Part shown: positions 20,237-28,088 of the stretch, one piece after another
Layout of the letters: every line of letters begins with the position of its first letter
Numbering within the stretch: position 1 is the first letter of the stretch
Source of the DNA: Pseudomonas oligotrophica
Lineage (GTDB): Bacteria > Pseudomonadota > Gammaproteobacteria > Pseudomonadales > Pseudomonadaceae
Direction of reading: 5' to 3'
DNA length: 64,000 nucleotides
NCBI RefSeq assembly: GCF_021726475.1
Contig: NZ_JAKJRU010000003.1
Span: forward strand, 124,001 to 188,000
Notes under the pieces: model-generated
Told to the model about the DNA's origin: nothing
Seen by the model: the letters and a program-made list of their open reading frames with translations, nothing else
The model's database searches: none
Made by a program: the position numbers and the translations under genes

Positions 20237-20264
20237 CCCGCCGTCATGGCGGGTTTTTTATTTT
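20237..20264 (+). terminator. Intrinsic terminator after uraH
   Basis: CCCGCC (20237-20242), loop gtcat, GGCGGG (20248-20253), then TTTTTTATTTT. A clean Rho-independent terminator 38 bp beyond the uraH stop. Confidence 0.88.
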
Positions 20265-20300
20265 GCGAAGAGGTGAAGCTGAGCGCTTCGCAGCACCGGA

Positions 20301-20418
20301 GTGGGAGCGGTCTTGACCACGAAGAGCGTTGGCACGAGCGCATCATCGGCACGCCGCGCTTTGCTCGGCGCAACCGTTAGCTCGCAGGGTGGAAACGCCA
20401 TGCGGTTTTCCACCCTGC
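20301..20418. repeat. One REP of each family
   Basis: GTGGGAGCGGTCTTGACCAC (20301-20320) is a copy of the GTGGGAGCGG REP family. Separately GCAGGGTGGAAA (20384-20395) pairs with TTTTCCACCCTGC (20406-20418), a divergent copy of the GTAGGGTGGA family. Both families sit side by side in the uraH-lysE gap. Confidence 0.6.
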
Positions 20419-20440
20419 GGATCTCTTCGGCACCAGCCCC

Positions 20441-21067
20441 TCAGCGGCTCAGCAACGAAGCCGCCCCCGCGCCGCCGAACAGCGCCGCGCTGGTGCGGTT
20501 GAACCACACATGCCCGCGGCCGCTGCGCAAATAGCGCGCCGCCCCCTGCGCGCCGAATCCGTAGGCCAGCTTGCAGCAGAGGTCAAGCACCGCCCAGGTC
20601 AGGATCATCACCAGCAGCTGCGGTAGCAGCGGTTGCCCGGCGCTGAGAAACTGCGGCAGGAAGGCGGCGAAGAAGAGGATGTCCTTCGGATTGCTACCGC
20701 CGAGAATGAACGCGCGGCCGAACAGCCGGCTGAAACGCGGTGCCAGCGCCGGGGTTTCGACTTCCCGGGCGGCCGGCGCCTGGCGGGCCTCCTGCCAGCT
20801 CTGCCAGGCCAGGTAGAACAGGTACAGCGCACCGATCAGCTTGAGCGTGCTGAACAGCCTTTCCGAGGCCAGCAAGATGGCGCCAAGCCCCAGGGCCGAG
20901 GCGCTGAGCAGGAGGATCGAGGCGGTCACCCCGCCGAGGAACGCCGGCCACGAGCGGCGCACCCCATGGTTCAGGCTGTTGCTGATCATCAGCAGCGACA
21001 GTGGGCCGGGGATCAGGATCACCACCAGCGCTGCGCTCGCATACAACAACCAGGTTTCCAGACTCAT
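20441..21067 (-). CDS. LysE-family amino acid exporter
   Basis: A 208-aa inner membrane protein with about six TM segments. It opens MSLETWLLYASAALVVILIPGP, carrying the PGP motif of the LysE/RhtB family, followed by SLLMISNSLNHG and GGSNPKDILFFAAFLPQF, another family signature. ATG 21067 follows AGGAGGGTGTG. Substrate is not predictable. The NCS2 permease terminator lies just upstream, so it has its own promoter. Confidence 0.87.
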   Translation of the reverse strand: MSLETWLLYASAALVVILIPGPLSLLMISNSLNHGVRRSWPAFLGGVTASILLLSASALGLGAILLASERLFSTLKLIGALYLFYLAWQSWQEARQAPAAREVETPALAPRFSRLFGRAFILGGSNPKDILFFAAFLPQFLSAGQPLLPQLLVMILTWAVLDLCCKLAYGFGAQGAARYLRSGRGHVWFNRTSAALFGGAGAASLLSR

Positions 21068-21086
21068 CACACCCTCCTGACAAATG

Positions 21087-21114
21087 AAAAAGCCCCGCCG
21101 CTATGCGACGGGGC
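21087..21114 (-). terminator. Intrinsic terminator after purine permease
   Basis: Read on the minus strand: GCCCCGTCG, loop catag, CGGCGGGGC, then TTTTTC. It lies 18 bp beyond the permease stop and separates it from the lysE-like gene. Confidence 0.85.
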
Positions 21115-21131
21115 GGTGACGCGCGCCTCGT

Positions 21132-22478
21132 TCAGAGGAACGCGAACTTGGCGATGAAGATCACGCACAGCACATACAGGCTGATCGACACCTTGTCGCG
21201 CTGGCCGGTCAGCAGCTTCAGCGTGGCATAGGTGAGGAAGCCCAGGGCGATGCCGTTGGCGATGGAAAAGGTCAGCGGCATCATCACCACGGTGACGATC
21301 GCCGGGATAGTATCGGTATGGTCCTTCCAGTCGATGTGGGCCATGCCGCTCATCATCAGCATGGCGACGTAGATCAGCGCGCCGGCCGTGGCGTACGCGG
21401 GGATCATGCCGGCCAGCGGGGCAAAGAACATCGCGGCGAGGAACAGCGCGCCGACGGTGATGGCGGTCAGTCCGGTGCGGCCGCCGGCGGCGACGCCCGA
21501 GGCGCTTTCCACGTAGCTGGTCACCGGCGGGCAGCCGACGAAGGCGCCGACCACGCTGGAGGTGCTGTCGGCCTTCAGTGCCCGCGAGAGGTTCTGGATG
21601 CGGCCGTCCTCGTCCACCAGGTTGGCGCGGTGGGCAACGCCCATCAGGGTGCCGGCGGTGTCGAACATGTTCACGAAGAGGAAGGCCAGGATCACGCTGA
21701 TCATCGCCACGTCGAAGGCACCGGCGATGTCCATCGCCAGCCAGGTCGGCGCCAGGCTCGGTGGCATCGACACCAGCCCGTTGTATTCGACCAGCCCCAG
21801 CGCCCAGCCGATGCCGGTGACCGCCAGCATGGCGAGCAGGATCGCGCCGAACACGTTGCGGTGGCTGAGCACGGCGATCAGCAGGAAGCAGATGCCGGCG
21901 AGCAGCGCCGAAGGTTCACCGAAGGAGCCGAGGGTGAGCAGGGTCGCCGGGCTGTCGACGACGATGCCGGCGGTCTTCAGGCCTATCAGCCCGAGGAACA
22001 GGCCGACCCCGGCGCCCATGGCGAAGCGCAGGCTCATCGGGATGCTGTTGAGCAGCCATTCGCGGATCCGCGACAGGCTCATGAAGACGAACAGCACGCC
22101 GGAGATGAACACCGCGCCGAGCGCGATCTGCCAGCTGTAGCCCATCTCGCCGACCACCGTGTAGGTGAAGAAGGCGTTCAGCCCCATGCCCGGCGCCAGC
22201 CCGACCGGCCAGTTGGCATACAGCCCCATGAGAAAGCAGCCCAGCGCCGCGCCGATGCAGGTGGCGACAAAGGCGGCGCCGTGGTCGACGCCGGCATCGG
22301 CCATGATGTTCGGGTTGACGAAGATGATGTAGGCCATGGTGACGAAGGTCGTCAGGCCGGCGAGCAGTTCGGTACGGATGCTGGTGCCGTGTTCGCTGAG
22401 CTTGAACAGGCGATCGAGCAGGCGCGGTGACGAGTGCGGTAGGGCAGCGCTCGGGTGCTGCGACTTGGTGCTTTGCAT
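21132..22478 (-). CDS. NCS2 purine permease (AzgA type)
   Basis: A 448-aa permease with about 12-14 TM segments. VNPNIMADAGVDHGAAFVA, WPVGLAPGMGLNAFFTY and VGCPPVTSYVESASGVAAGG match the AzgA/PurP branch of NCS2, which imports adenine, guanine or hypoxanthine with H+. ATG 22478 is preceded by GAGGAA; the 79-residue upstream extension would cross the promoter and is rejected. It is divergent from the GntR gene across 342 bp holding one RutR-like and two TTGT-type palindromes. Confidence 0.9.
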   Translation of the reverse strand: MQSTKSQHPSAALPHSSPRLLDRLFKLSEHGTSIRTELLAGLTTFVTMAYIIFVNPNIMADAGVDHGAAFVATCIGAALGCFLMGLYANWPVGLAPGMGLNAFFTYTVVGEMGYSWQIALGAVFISGVLFVFMSLSRIREWLLNSIPMSLRFAMGAGVGLFLGLIGLKTAGIVVDSPATLLTLGSFGEPSALLAGICFLLIAVLSHRNVFGAILLAMLAVTGIGWALGLVEYNGLVSMPPSLAPTWLAMDIAGAFDVAMISVILAFLFVNMFDTAGTLMGVAHRANLVDEDGRIQNLSRALKADSTSSVVGAFVGCPPVTSYVESASGVAAGGRTGLTAITVGALFLAAMFFAPLAGMIPAYATAGALIYVAMLMMSGMAHIDWKDHTDTIPAIVTVVMMPLTFSIANGIALGFLTYATLKLLTGQRDKVSISLYVLCVIFIAKFAFL

Positions 22479-22567
22479 GGGGTGTTCCTCATCGTTCTTG
22501 TTGTCGATCACCCGGAGCGGTGCTCCCGAGGGTTGGGTGACGTGCGCGCCCTTCGTTTCCCGGTTAT

Positions 22568-22584
22568 TTGACCAAGAGGTCAGA
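22568..22584. promoter_or_regulatory. RutR-like operator before permease
   Basis: TTGACCAAGAGGTCAGA is a 6-4-6 imperfect palindrome (TTGACC-N4-GGTCAG), 90 bp upstream of the permease ATG. It differs by one base from the site at 32941 before xdhA and resembles the RutR consensus TTGACCANNTGGTCAA. Confidence 0.6.
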
Positions 22585-22607
22585 AAAGGCTCTCGGCGAT
22601 TATGGAG

Positions 22608-22617
22608 TTGTATACAA
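22608..22617. promoter_or_regulatory. TTGTATACAA operator, permease side
   Basis: Perfect 10-bp palindrome, identical to 19604, in the permease/GntR divergent region, 100 bp from its partner at 22708. Confidence 0.65.
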
Positions 22618-22707
22618 AAAAAGCAACCCGGTATCTGTCGTTCAATCCGCTCGCTGCACGCGTGGGGCGTCATTGCTACGCTTGCAACGAGCGGGCTGTG
22701 TTCGGGT

Positions 22708-22717
22708 TTGTGCACAA
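22708..22717. promoter_or_regulatory. TTGTGCACAA operator, GntR side
   Basis: Perfect 10-bp palindrome differing only in the central dinucleotide from TTGTATACAA. It lies 103 bp before the GntR start, exactly 100 bp from the first site; consistent with autoregulation. Confidence 0.55.
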
Positions 22718-22820
22718 TAAATCAGGCGCTTGCGACAAAATTTCACGCCGATCGGCTGCCGGTTCGTTCGCAGACGCAGTAAAGTGATGCCCTTTCGACC
22801 CCGATGGATGCGCGCCCTCG

Positions 22821-23573
22821 ATGAATGACCAGCTGCAGCCCCTGAAGAAGCCGACGCGTGCCGCGAAGCGAACCGGGACCCAGGACGACATCGTCTACGC
22901 CCATATCTTCGACGCCATCCTCGAGCAGCGCCTGGCACCGGGGACCAAGCTCAGCGAGGAGGCACTCGGCGAGATCTTCGGGGTCAGCCGCACCATCATC
23001 CGCCGCGCCCTGTCACGCCTGGCCCACGAAGGCGTGGTGTTGCTGCGGCCCAATCGCGGCGCGGTGGTGGCCAGCCCGAGCGTCGACGAGGCGCGGCAGA
23101 TCTTCTTCGCCCGCCGGTTGGTGGAAAAGGCCATCACCGAGCTGGCCGTGCAGCACGCCAGCGCCGAGCAACTGGCCGAGTTGCGGCAGATGGTCGAGGA
23201 CGAGCGTGATTGCTTCGCCCGCGGCGACCGCGGCGCCGGCATCCGCCTGTCCGGCGAGTTCCACCTCAAGCTGGCCGAGGCGGCGAAGAATGCGCCGCTG
23301 GTGAGCTTCCAGCGCAGCCTGGTCTCGCAGACCTCGCTGATCATCGCCCAGTACGAGGGCGGCAGCCGCTCGCACTGCTCCTACGACGAGCACAACGAAC
23401 TGATCGACGCCATCGCCGCGCGTGACAGCGCCAAGGCTGTGCGCCTGATGCTGCACCACATGGATCACATCGACAGCAAGCTCAACCTCGAGGAAGACAG
23501 TGCCTCGAACGACCTGCACGCGGTGTTCTCGCATCTGACCTTGATGAAGAAAAAGGCGCGTACGCCCCGCTGA
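22821..23573 (+). CDS. GntR-family regulator, FadR/FCD subfamily
   Basis: A 250-aa regulator. The winged helix (about 20-85) contains LAPGTKLSEEALGEIFGVSRTIIRRALSRLAHEGVVLLRPNRGA; the C-terminal all-helical FCD domain (about 95-225) includes FARRLVEKAITELAVQH and FHLKLAEAA. It is divergent from the purine permease and in the middle of the catabolic genes, so it is the best candidate to bind the TTGTATACAA palindromes seen at 6237, 19604, 19761, 22608 and 22708. The effector is probably a pathway intermediate, which is inference. Confidence 0.92.
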   Translation: MNDQLQPLKKPTRAAKRTGTQDDIVYAHIFDAILEQRLAPGTKLSEEALGEIFGVSRTIIRRALSRLAHEGVVLLRPNRGAVVASPSVDEARQIFFARRLVEKAITELAVQHASAEQLAELRQMVEDERDCFARGDRGAGIRLSGEFHLKLAEAAKNAPLVSFQRSLVSQTSLIIAQYEGGSRSHCSYDEHNELIDAIAARDSAKAVRLMLHHMDHIDSKLNLEEDSASNDLHAVFSHLTLMKKKARTPR

Positions 23574-23582
23574 CCTCGCATT

Positions 23583-23609
23583 CGCGCTGCCGTTGCAGGC
23601 GGCAGCGCG
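23583..23609. repeat. Hairpin after GntR gene
   Basis: CGCGCTGCCG pairs with CGGCAGCGCG (10-bp stem, 7-base loop), 10 bp after the stop. No T-run follows. GCAGGCGGCAGCG is repeated about 55 bp downstream. Possibly a weak terminator. Confidence 0.4.
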
Positions 23610-23747
23610 CGTATCCCGCTGGCCTCGCCATCTTTCCTGTGTCGGTGCGGCATCGCAGGCGGCAGCGTCAGCCTTCAGCCGCCGCCGGCTGAATCTATCT
23701 CATGCCTATTGAACCGCTCTGCTACCGCGCTGTGCCTGCTGGTAAAT

Positions 23748-23760
23748 GTTATGTTATAAC
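23748..23760. promoter_or_regulatory. Zur box before zinc ABC transporter
   Basis: GTTATGTTATAAC has perfect 5-3-5 arms (GTTAT-N3-ATAAC) inside AAAT...TTTT flanks and fits the gammaproteobacterial Zur consensus core GTTATANTATAAC. It is 62 bp upstream of the ATPase start. Zinc repression through Zur is the expected control. Confidence 0.75.
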
Positions 23761-23821
23761 TTTTATTGTTTTGGTTGCTGATACCGCTTTTCGAGCGGTG
23801 CGGAGATGGAGTTTCTTGATC

Positions 23822-24490
23822 GTGATCGAATGTCGTGAGTTGCAGTGGGGCGCCGGCGGGCGGGCCCTCACGCCGCCGTTGAACCTTAAGCTAGCGGCCG
23901 GCAGCCTGACCGCGGTGATCGGCAGCAATGGTTCGGGCAAGAGCAGCCTGCTCAGGGTATTGGCCGGTCTGGATCGCCCCCTGGCCGGTCACATTCGAAT
24001 GAGCGTGGCGCGTCCGGGCGGTGTGGCCTATCTGCCGCAGCAGCAACAGATCGACCGGCAGTTTCCGATACGTCTGCTGGAGCTGGTCAGGGGCGGTTTC
24101 TGGGGCAGTCGGCTCGGCCGTAGCGAACGCCAGGCTCGGCTACGTCAGGTACTGGCCGATTGGGGCTTGCTCGATCTGCAGACCCAGGGCCTGCACGCGC
24201 TGTCTGGTGGCGAACTGCAGCGGGCGCTGCTGGCCCGGATGAGCCTGACCGATGCGCAGCTGTTGCTGCTCGACGAACCCGAGGCGGCACTCGACGACTC
24301 CGGTGTCGATCTGCTCTGGCAGCACCTCCGACGCTGGCAGCAGCAAGGCAGAACGCTGGTGCTGGTCAGCCACAACCTCGACAGCCTACTGGAAAAGCGC
24401 TGCAACGCACTGCGTATCGCGCGCAGCGGCTGCGTCGCAGCGCCGATCAATCAGCTACTCGATCGTGATCCGCTCGGGCGAGTGGCGTGA
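23822..24490 (+). CDS. Zinc ABC transporter ATPase (AztA/ZnuC-like)
   Basis: A 222-aa ABC ATPase: Walker A GSNGSGKSS, Q-loop region YLPQQQQ, signature LSGGELQRALLARM, Walker B LLLLDEPEAALDD and H-loop SHNLD. The start is uncertain: GTG 23822 (VIECRELQW) or TTG 23816 both follow GGAG; the longer frame runs back across the Zur box. Its last four bases overlap the permease start (GTGA). With the next two genes it forms an ATPase-permease-binding protein operon, the same order as aztABC in Paracoccus. Confidence 0.85.
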   Translation: MIECRELQWGAGGRALTPPLNLKLAAGSLTAVIGSNGSGKSSLLRVLAGLDRPLAGHIRMSVARPGGVAYLPQQQQIDRQFPIRLLELVRGGFWGSRLGRSERQARLRQVLADWGLLDLQTQGLHALSGGELQRALLARMSLTDAQLLLLDEPEAALDDSGVDLLWQHLRRWQQQGRTLVLVSHNLDSLLEKRCNALRIARSGCVAAPINQLLDRDPLGRVA

Positions 24491-25350
24491 CGGCCGATCT
24501 GCTCTGGAGCCCCTTTGCCGAGTTCGCCTTCATGCGCCGCGCGCTGCTCGGCGGCGTGGCGCTGGCCTGCAGCGCGGCGCCGCTGGGTGTCTTCCTGATC
24601 CTGCGGCGGATGAGTCTGATCGGCGATGCCATCGCCCACGGCATCCTGCCGGGTGCGGCGCTGGCATTCTGGCTGTTCGGTCTCAGCCTGCCGGCCCTGA
24701 CGCTCGGTGGCCTGACCGCCGGGCTCGGCATGGCCGGCGCAGCGGCCTGGGTCAGCCGCCGTACCGGCTTGCGCGAAGACGCTAGTCTCGCCGCGCTTTA
24801 TCCCATTTCGCTGGCCAGCGGCGTGCTGCTGCTCGGCCTGGCGGGACGCAAGCTCGACCTCCTGCACCTGCTGTTTGGCTCCGCGCTGGCCGTGGACGCC
24901 GACACCCTCAGCGGCATGCTCGCCACGGCGGCGTTCAGCCTGCTGGTGCTGGCACTGATCTACCGCGCCCTGGCGCTGGACAGCCTGGACCCGTTGTTCC
25001 TGCGCAGCGTCAGCCGAATCGGGCCATTCGCCCATGCGGGCTTTCTCACACTGGTGGTGCTCAACCTGGTGATCGGCTTCCAGGCCATCGGTGCGCTGAT
25101 GGTGGTGGGGCTGATGATGCTGCCGGCTGCGGCCGCGCGCTTCTGGAGCCGACGCCTGCCCGTCCTGTTGCCGCTCGCTGCGCTGCTGGGCGCCCTGTGC
25201 GTATGGCTGGGGCTGCTGCTGTCGTTCTACGCCAGCCTACCCAGCGGGCCGTGCATCGTCCTGCTCGCGGGGGCGTTCTACCTGATTTCAGTCGTTGCGG
25301 GCCCGGTATATGGCCTGCTGCGTTCGCGCGCTTCAATCCAGACCGTCTGA
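24487..25350 (+). CDS. Zinc ABC transporter permease (AztB/ZnuB-like)
   Basis: A 287-aa inner membrane permease of the ABC-3 family with about eight to nine TM segments. FLILRRMSLIGDAIAHGILPG is the family hallmark near residue 40. The GTG start at 24487 overlaps the ATPase stop by four bases. It should pass Zn2+ (or Mn2+) from the binding protein at 25362. Confidence 0.87.
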   Translation: MTADLLWSPFAEFAFMRRALLGGVALACSAAPLGVFLILRRMSLIGDAIAHGILPGAALAFWLFGLSLPALTLGGLTAGLGMAGAAAWVSRRTGLREDASLAALYPISLASGVLLLGLAGRKLDLLHLLFGSALAVDADTLSGMLATAAFSLLVLALIYRALALDSLDPLFLRSVSRIGPFAHAGFLTLVVLNLVIGFQAIGALMVVGLMMLPAAAARFWSRRLPVLLPLAALLGALCVWLGLLLSFYASLPSGPCIVLLAGAFYLISVVAGPVYGLLRSRASIQTV

Positions 25351-25361
25351 GGTATCAACCC

Positions 25362-26234
25362 ATGCGTTACCTGTTTCTGTTGTTGGCCCTCTGGCTGCCC
25401 CTTTCCCTGCAGGCGGTCGAAAAGATCAGCGTCGTGACCAGCTTCAGCATCCTTGCCGACATGACGCGGGAGGTCGGTGGCGAGCATATCGAACTGACCA
25501 ATCTGGTCGGTCCCGACGCCGACGCGCACCTTTATGAACCCAGCCCGGATGATGCCCAGGCCTTGCTCCGCGCCGACCTGATCATCGCCAACGGGCTGGG
25601 CTTCGAACCCTGGCTGGAGCGCCTGCTGGCCAGCAGCGAGCCGGCGGGCAAGCGGATCGATGCCAGTGCGGGTGTCGTGCCTCTGGTGCTGGAAGAGGAG
25701 GGCGAGGCGGTGCCTGACCCTCATGCGTGGCAGAGCCTGACCAATGCCGAAATCTACGTGCGCAATATCGCCAAGGCGCTCGTGGCGCTCGATCCGGCGC
25801 ATCGCAACGACTATGAGCGGCGTCGTGACGCCTACCTGAGCCGGCTACACGCGCTGCTGAAGAAGGCCGATGCCCGTATCGGCAGCCTGCCGGCCAGCCA
25901 GCGCAAGGTGGTGACCAGCCATGACGCCTTCGGCTATCTGGGGCAGGCCTGGCAGCTCCAGTTCATCGCGCCGCAGGGGCTGTCGACCCATGACGAACCC
26001 TCGGCTGGCGACGTGGCCGCGTTGATCCGCCAGCTCCGCGAGGAAGGGGTGAGGGCCGTGTTCGTGGAGAACATTCGTGATCCGCGGCTCATCGAGCAGA
26101 TCGCCGAAGAGGCGGGCGCCACGGTCGGTGGCACCCTGTACTCCGATGCGCTGGCCAGCGCAGGGCCGGCCAGCACCTACCTCGGCATGTTCGAACACAA
26201 CTTGGAGACGCTGATGGCCGCGCTCAAGCCTTGA
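25362..26234 (+). CDS. Zinc ABC transporter substrate-binding protein (AztC-like)
   Basis: A 290-aa cluster A-I metal-binding protein. Signal peptide about 1-18 (...PLSLQA); then VVTSFSILADMTREVGG, DADAHLYEPSPDDAQAL (metal His), VPDPHAWQS (second His), and SHDAFGYLGQAW (third His). The His-rich loop found in ZnuA is missing, as in AztC. ATG 25362 follows GAGGT, 11 bp after the permease. No AztD chaperone gene follows; REPs and guaD come next. Confidence 0.87.
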   Translation: MRYLFLLLALWLPLSLQAVEKISVVTSFSILADMTREVGGEHIELTNLVGPDADAHLYEPSPDDAQALLRADLIIANGLGFEPWLERLLASSEPAGKRIDASAGVVPLVLEEEGEAVPDPHAWQSLTNAEIYVRNIAKALVALDPAHRNDYERRRDAYLSRLHALLKKADARIGSLPASQRKVVTSHDAFGYLGQAWQLQFIAPQGLSTHDEPSAGDVAALIRQLREEGVRAVFVENIRDPRLIEQIAEEAGATVGGTLYSDALASAGPASTYLGMFEHNLETLMAALKP

Positions 26235-26269
26235 GGTCGAACGCGAGTCGTTGACCCGTGCGATCCGGC

Positions 26270-26353
26270 GGTGGATGTAAAAAAGCGACATCCACCCTAC
26301 GAACGAAGGTTGTTGTTCCGGTCCGTAGGGTGGATCACGCTTCACCGATCCAC
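26270..26353. repeat. REPIN: inverted pair of GTAG-type REPs
   Basis: GGTGGATGT (26270-26278) pairs with ACATCCACC (26288-26296), followed by CTAC; an opposing copy begins GTAGGGTGGATC at 26325 and closes near 26353. It fills the gap between the zinc operon and the convergent guaD gene. Confidence 0.7.
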
Positions 26354-26406
26354 GCGGTCATCAAGCATGGAGACGACCGTTGATGACCAGGTTCGCGATC
26401 AGCTGT

Positions 26407-27714
26407 TCAGCACACCTTGCGGTGCACTGAAACCCCGGCGGCGAAGGTCTCCTTCACCGCGCGGTCGTCGCCGAGGATGGTCAGGGCGAAGAGTTTTTCC
26501 TCCAGCGTCCTGGCCTGGCGCAGGCGGTAGTCGATCAGCGGGGTGGCCTGGTAGTCGAGCACCACGAAGTCGGCCTCCTTGCCCGGCTGCAGGTTGCCGA
26601 TCTTGTCGTCCAGATAGAGCGCCCGCGCGCCGCCGAGCGTGGCCAGGTACAGCGACTTGAAGGGGTCGAGCTTCTTGCCCTGCAGCTGCATCACCTTGTA
26701 CGCCTCGTTCAGCGACTGCAGCTGCGAGAAACTGGTGCCGGCGCCGACATCGGTGCCCAAACCGACGCGTACGCCGAAGCCCTCGACCTTCTCCAGATCA
26801 AACAGGCCGCTGCCGAGGAACAGGTTGGAGGTCGGGCAGAACGCCACGGCCGAACCGGTCTCGCCCAGGCGCCGGCACTCCTCGTCGCACAGGTGCACGC
26901 CGTGGGCGAATACCGAGCGCGCGCCGATCAGGCCATGGTGGTCGTACACGTCCAGATAGCCCTGGCGCTCGGGGAACAGCTCGCGCACCCACTCGATCTC
27001 CTTGCGGTTCTCGGACAGGTGGGTGTGCATGTAGAGGTCGGGGTATTCCTTGAACAGCCGGCCGGCCAGGGCCAGCTGCTCCGGCGTGCTGGTCGGCGCG
27101 AAGCGCGGGGTGACGGCGTAGTGCAGGCGGCCCTTGCCATGCCAGCGCTCGATCAGTTCCTTGCTGTCGGCGTAGCCCGACTCGGCGGTGTCGGTCAGGT
27201 AGTCGGGGGCGTTGCGGTCCATCAGCACCTTGCCGGCGATCATCCGCAGGTTGCGCTTTTCGCAGGCTTCGAAGAAGGCATCCACCGACTGCTTGTGCAC
27301 GCTGCCGAACACCAGTGCGGTGGTGGTGCCGTTACGCAGCAGTTCGTTCAAGAAGACCTCGGCCACCTCGCCGGCGTGGGCCTTGTCGGCGAAGGCGCGC
27401 TCGGTGGGGAAGGTGTAGGTCTCCAGCCAGTCGAGCAGCTGCTCGCCATAGGAGGCGATCATGCCGGTCTGCGGGTAGTGGATATGGGTGTCGACGAAAC
27501 CCGGGGTGATCAGCGCGTCCGGGTATTCGACCACCTCGGTACCGGCCGCCAGGGTCGGCAGCAGTTCGGCGGCGTGGCCGATGCGCGCGACCTTGCCGTC
27601 CTCGACGACCAGCAGGCCGTCCTCGAAGTATTCATGGGCTTGCTCGATGCCCACTTCGCGCGGGTCGGCGAGGCAGTGGAGCAGGGCGGCACGGTAGGCT
27701 TTGGTGCTTGGCAT
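26407..27714 (-). CDS. guaD: Guanine deaminase
   Basis: Deaminates guanine to xanthine. The 435-aa amidohydrolase has the metal motif VDTHIHYPQTGMIASYG, then HTHLSENRKEIEWV, a later zinc His in SVFAHGVHLCDEE, CPTSNLFLGSGLFDL, and the catalytic Asp in GLGTDVGAGTSFSQL. This combination is specific to guanine deaminases rather than cytosine or atrazine hydrolases. ATG 27714 follows AGAGAGAA. It supplies XdhABC encoded upstream on the same strand. Confidence 0.95.
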   Translation of the reverse strand: MPSTKAYRAALLHCLADPREVGIEQAHEYFEDGLLVVEDGKVARIGHAAELLPTLAAGTEVVEYPDALITPGFVDTHIHYPQTGMIASYGEQLLDWLETYTFPTERAFADKAHAGEVAEVFLNELLRNGTTTALVFGSVHKQSVDAFFEACEKRNLRMIAGKVLMDRNAPDYLTDTAESGYADSKELIERWHGKGRLHYAVTPRFAPTSTPEQLALAGRLFKEYPDLYMHTHLSENRKEIEWVRELFPERQGYLDVYDHHGLIGARSVFAHGVHLCDEECRRLGETGSAVAFCPTSNLFLGSGLFDLEKVEGFGVRVGLGTDVGAGTSFSQLQSLNEAYKVMQLQGKKLDPFKSLYLATLGGARALYLDDKIGNLQPGKEADFVVLDYQATPLIDYRLRQARTLEEKLFALTILGDDRAVKETFAAGVSVHRKVC

Positions 27715-27738
27715 GTGTTCTCTCTATGACGCAAATGT

Positions 27739-27820
27739 TGGAGCGGTCTTGACCGCGATTCGGCCCCGTGTGACGTGCTTTGCTGCTTAACGCTTCGCGT
27801 CGGCCGCCATCCCGCTCCTC
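27739..27820. repeat. REPIN of the GTGGGAGCGG family, one arm degenerate
   Basis: TGGAGCGGTCTTGACCGCGATT (27739-27760) is a REP; the opposing arm near 27792-27818 (ttcgcgtcggccgccatcccgctcc) is a decayed copy. It lies between guaD and xdhC. Confidence 0.5.
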
Positions 27821-27831
27821 TGTTGTTGAAT

Positions 27832-27927
27832 TCAGGCCCTGCGCGTGATGCGCGCGTTTTCGCCTGTCAGGTCGACATCGACAAGGCAGGGCAGCAGGGC
27901 GATGGGTAAGCCGTTTGTGCTAGACAT
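27832..27927 (-). CDS. Possible 31-residue ORF (weak)
   Basis: An ATG at 27927 opens a 31-codon frame (MSSTNGLPIALLPCLVDVDL... ending TRRA) closed by TGA, between two REPINs in the guaD-xdhC gap. There is no clear ribosome site and I recognise no family. It could be chance or a decayed gene end. Confidence 0.2.
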   Translation of the reverse strand: MSSTNGLPIALLPCLVDVDLTGENARITRRA

Positions 27928-27949
27928 GAGGTATCTCTGAAGTTCAGAC

Positions 27950-28082
27950 GTGGGAGCAGTTGGGGGCGCCTAGCCGGGGGTGCCTAGCCGGGGGCGCCAA
28001 GTCGGGGGCGCCCAGCCTTGACCGCGATTGGCTCGGTGTAACGTCATTCAGCGCCATTCGCGGTCAAGACCGCTCCCACACT
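27950..28082. repeat. REPIN interrupted by a 14-bp tandem repeat
   Basis: The left arm starts GTGGGAGCAGT (27950) and resumes CTTGACCGCGATTGG (28017); between them, 27961-28016 holds four imperfect copies of a 14-bp unit (GCCTAGCCGGGGGY). The right arm, TTCGCGGTCAAGACCGCTCCCAC, ends at 28080. It lies between guaD and xdhC. Confidence 0.65.
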
Positions 28083-28088
28083 TGTTCG

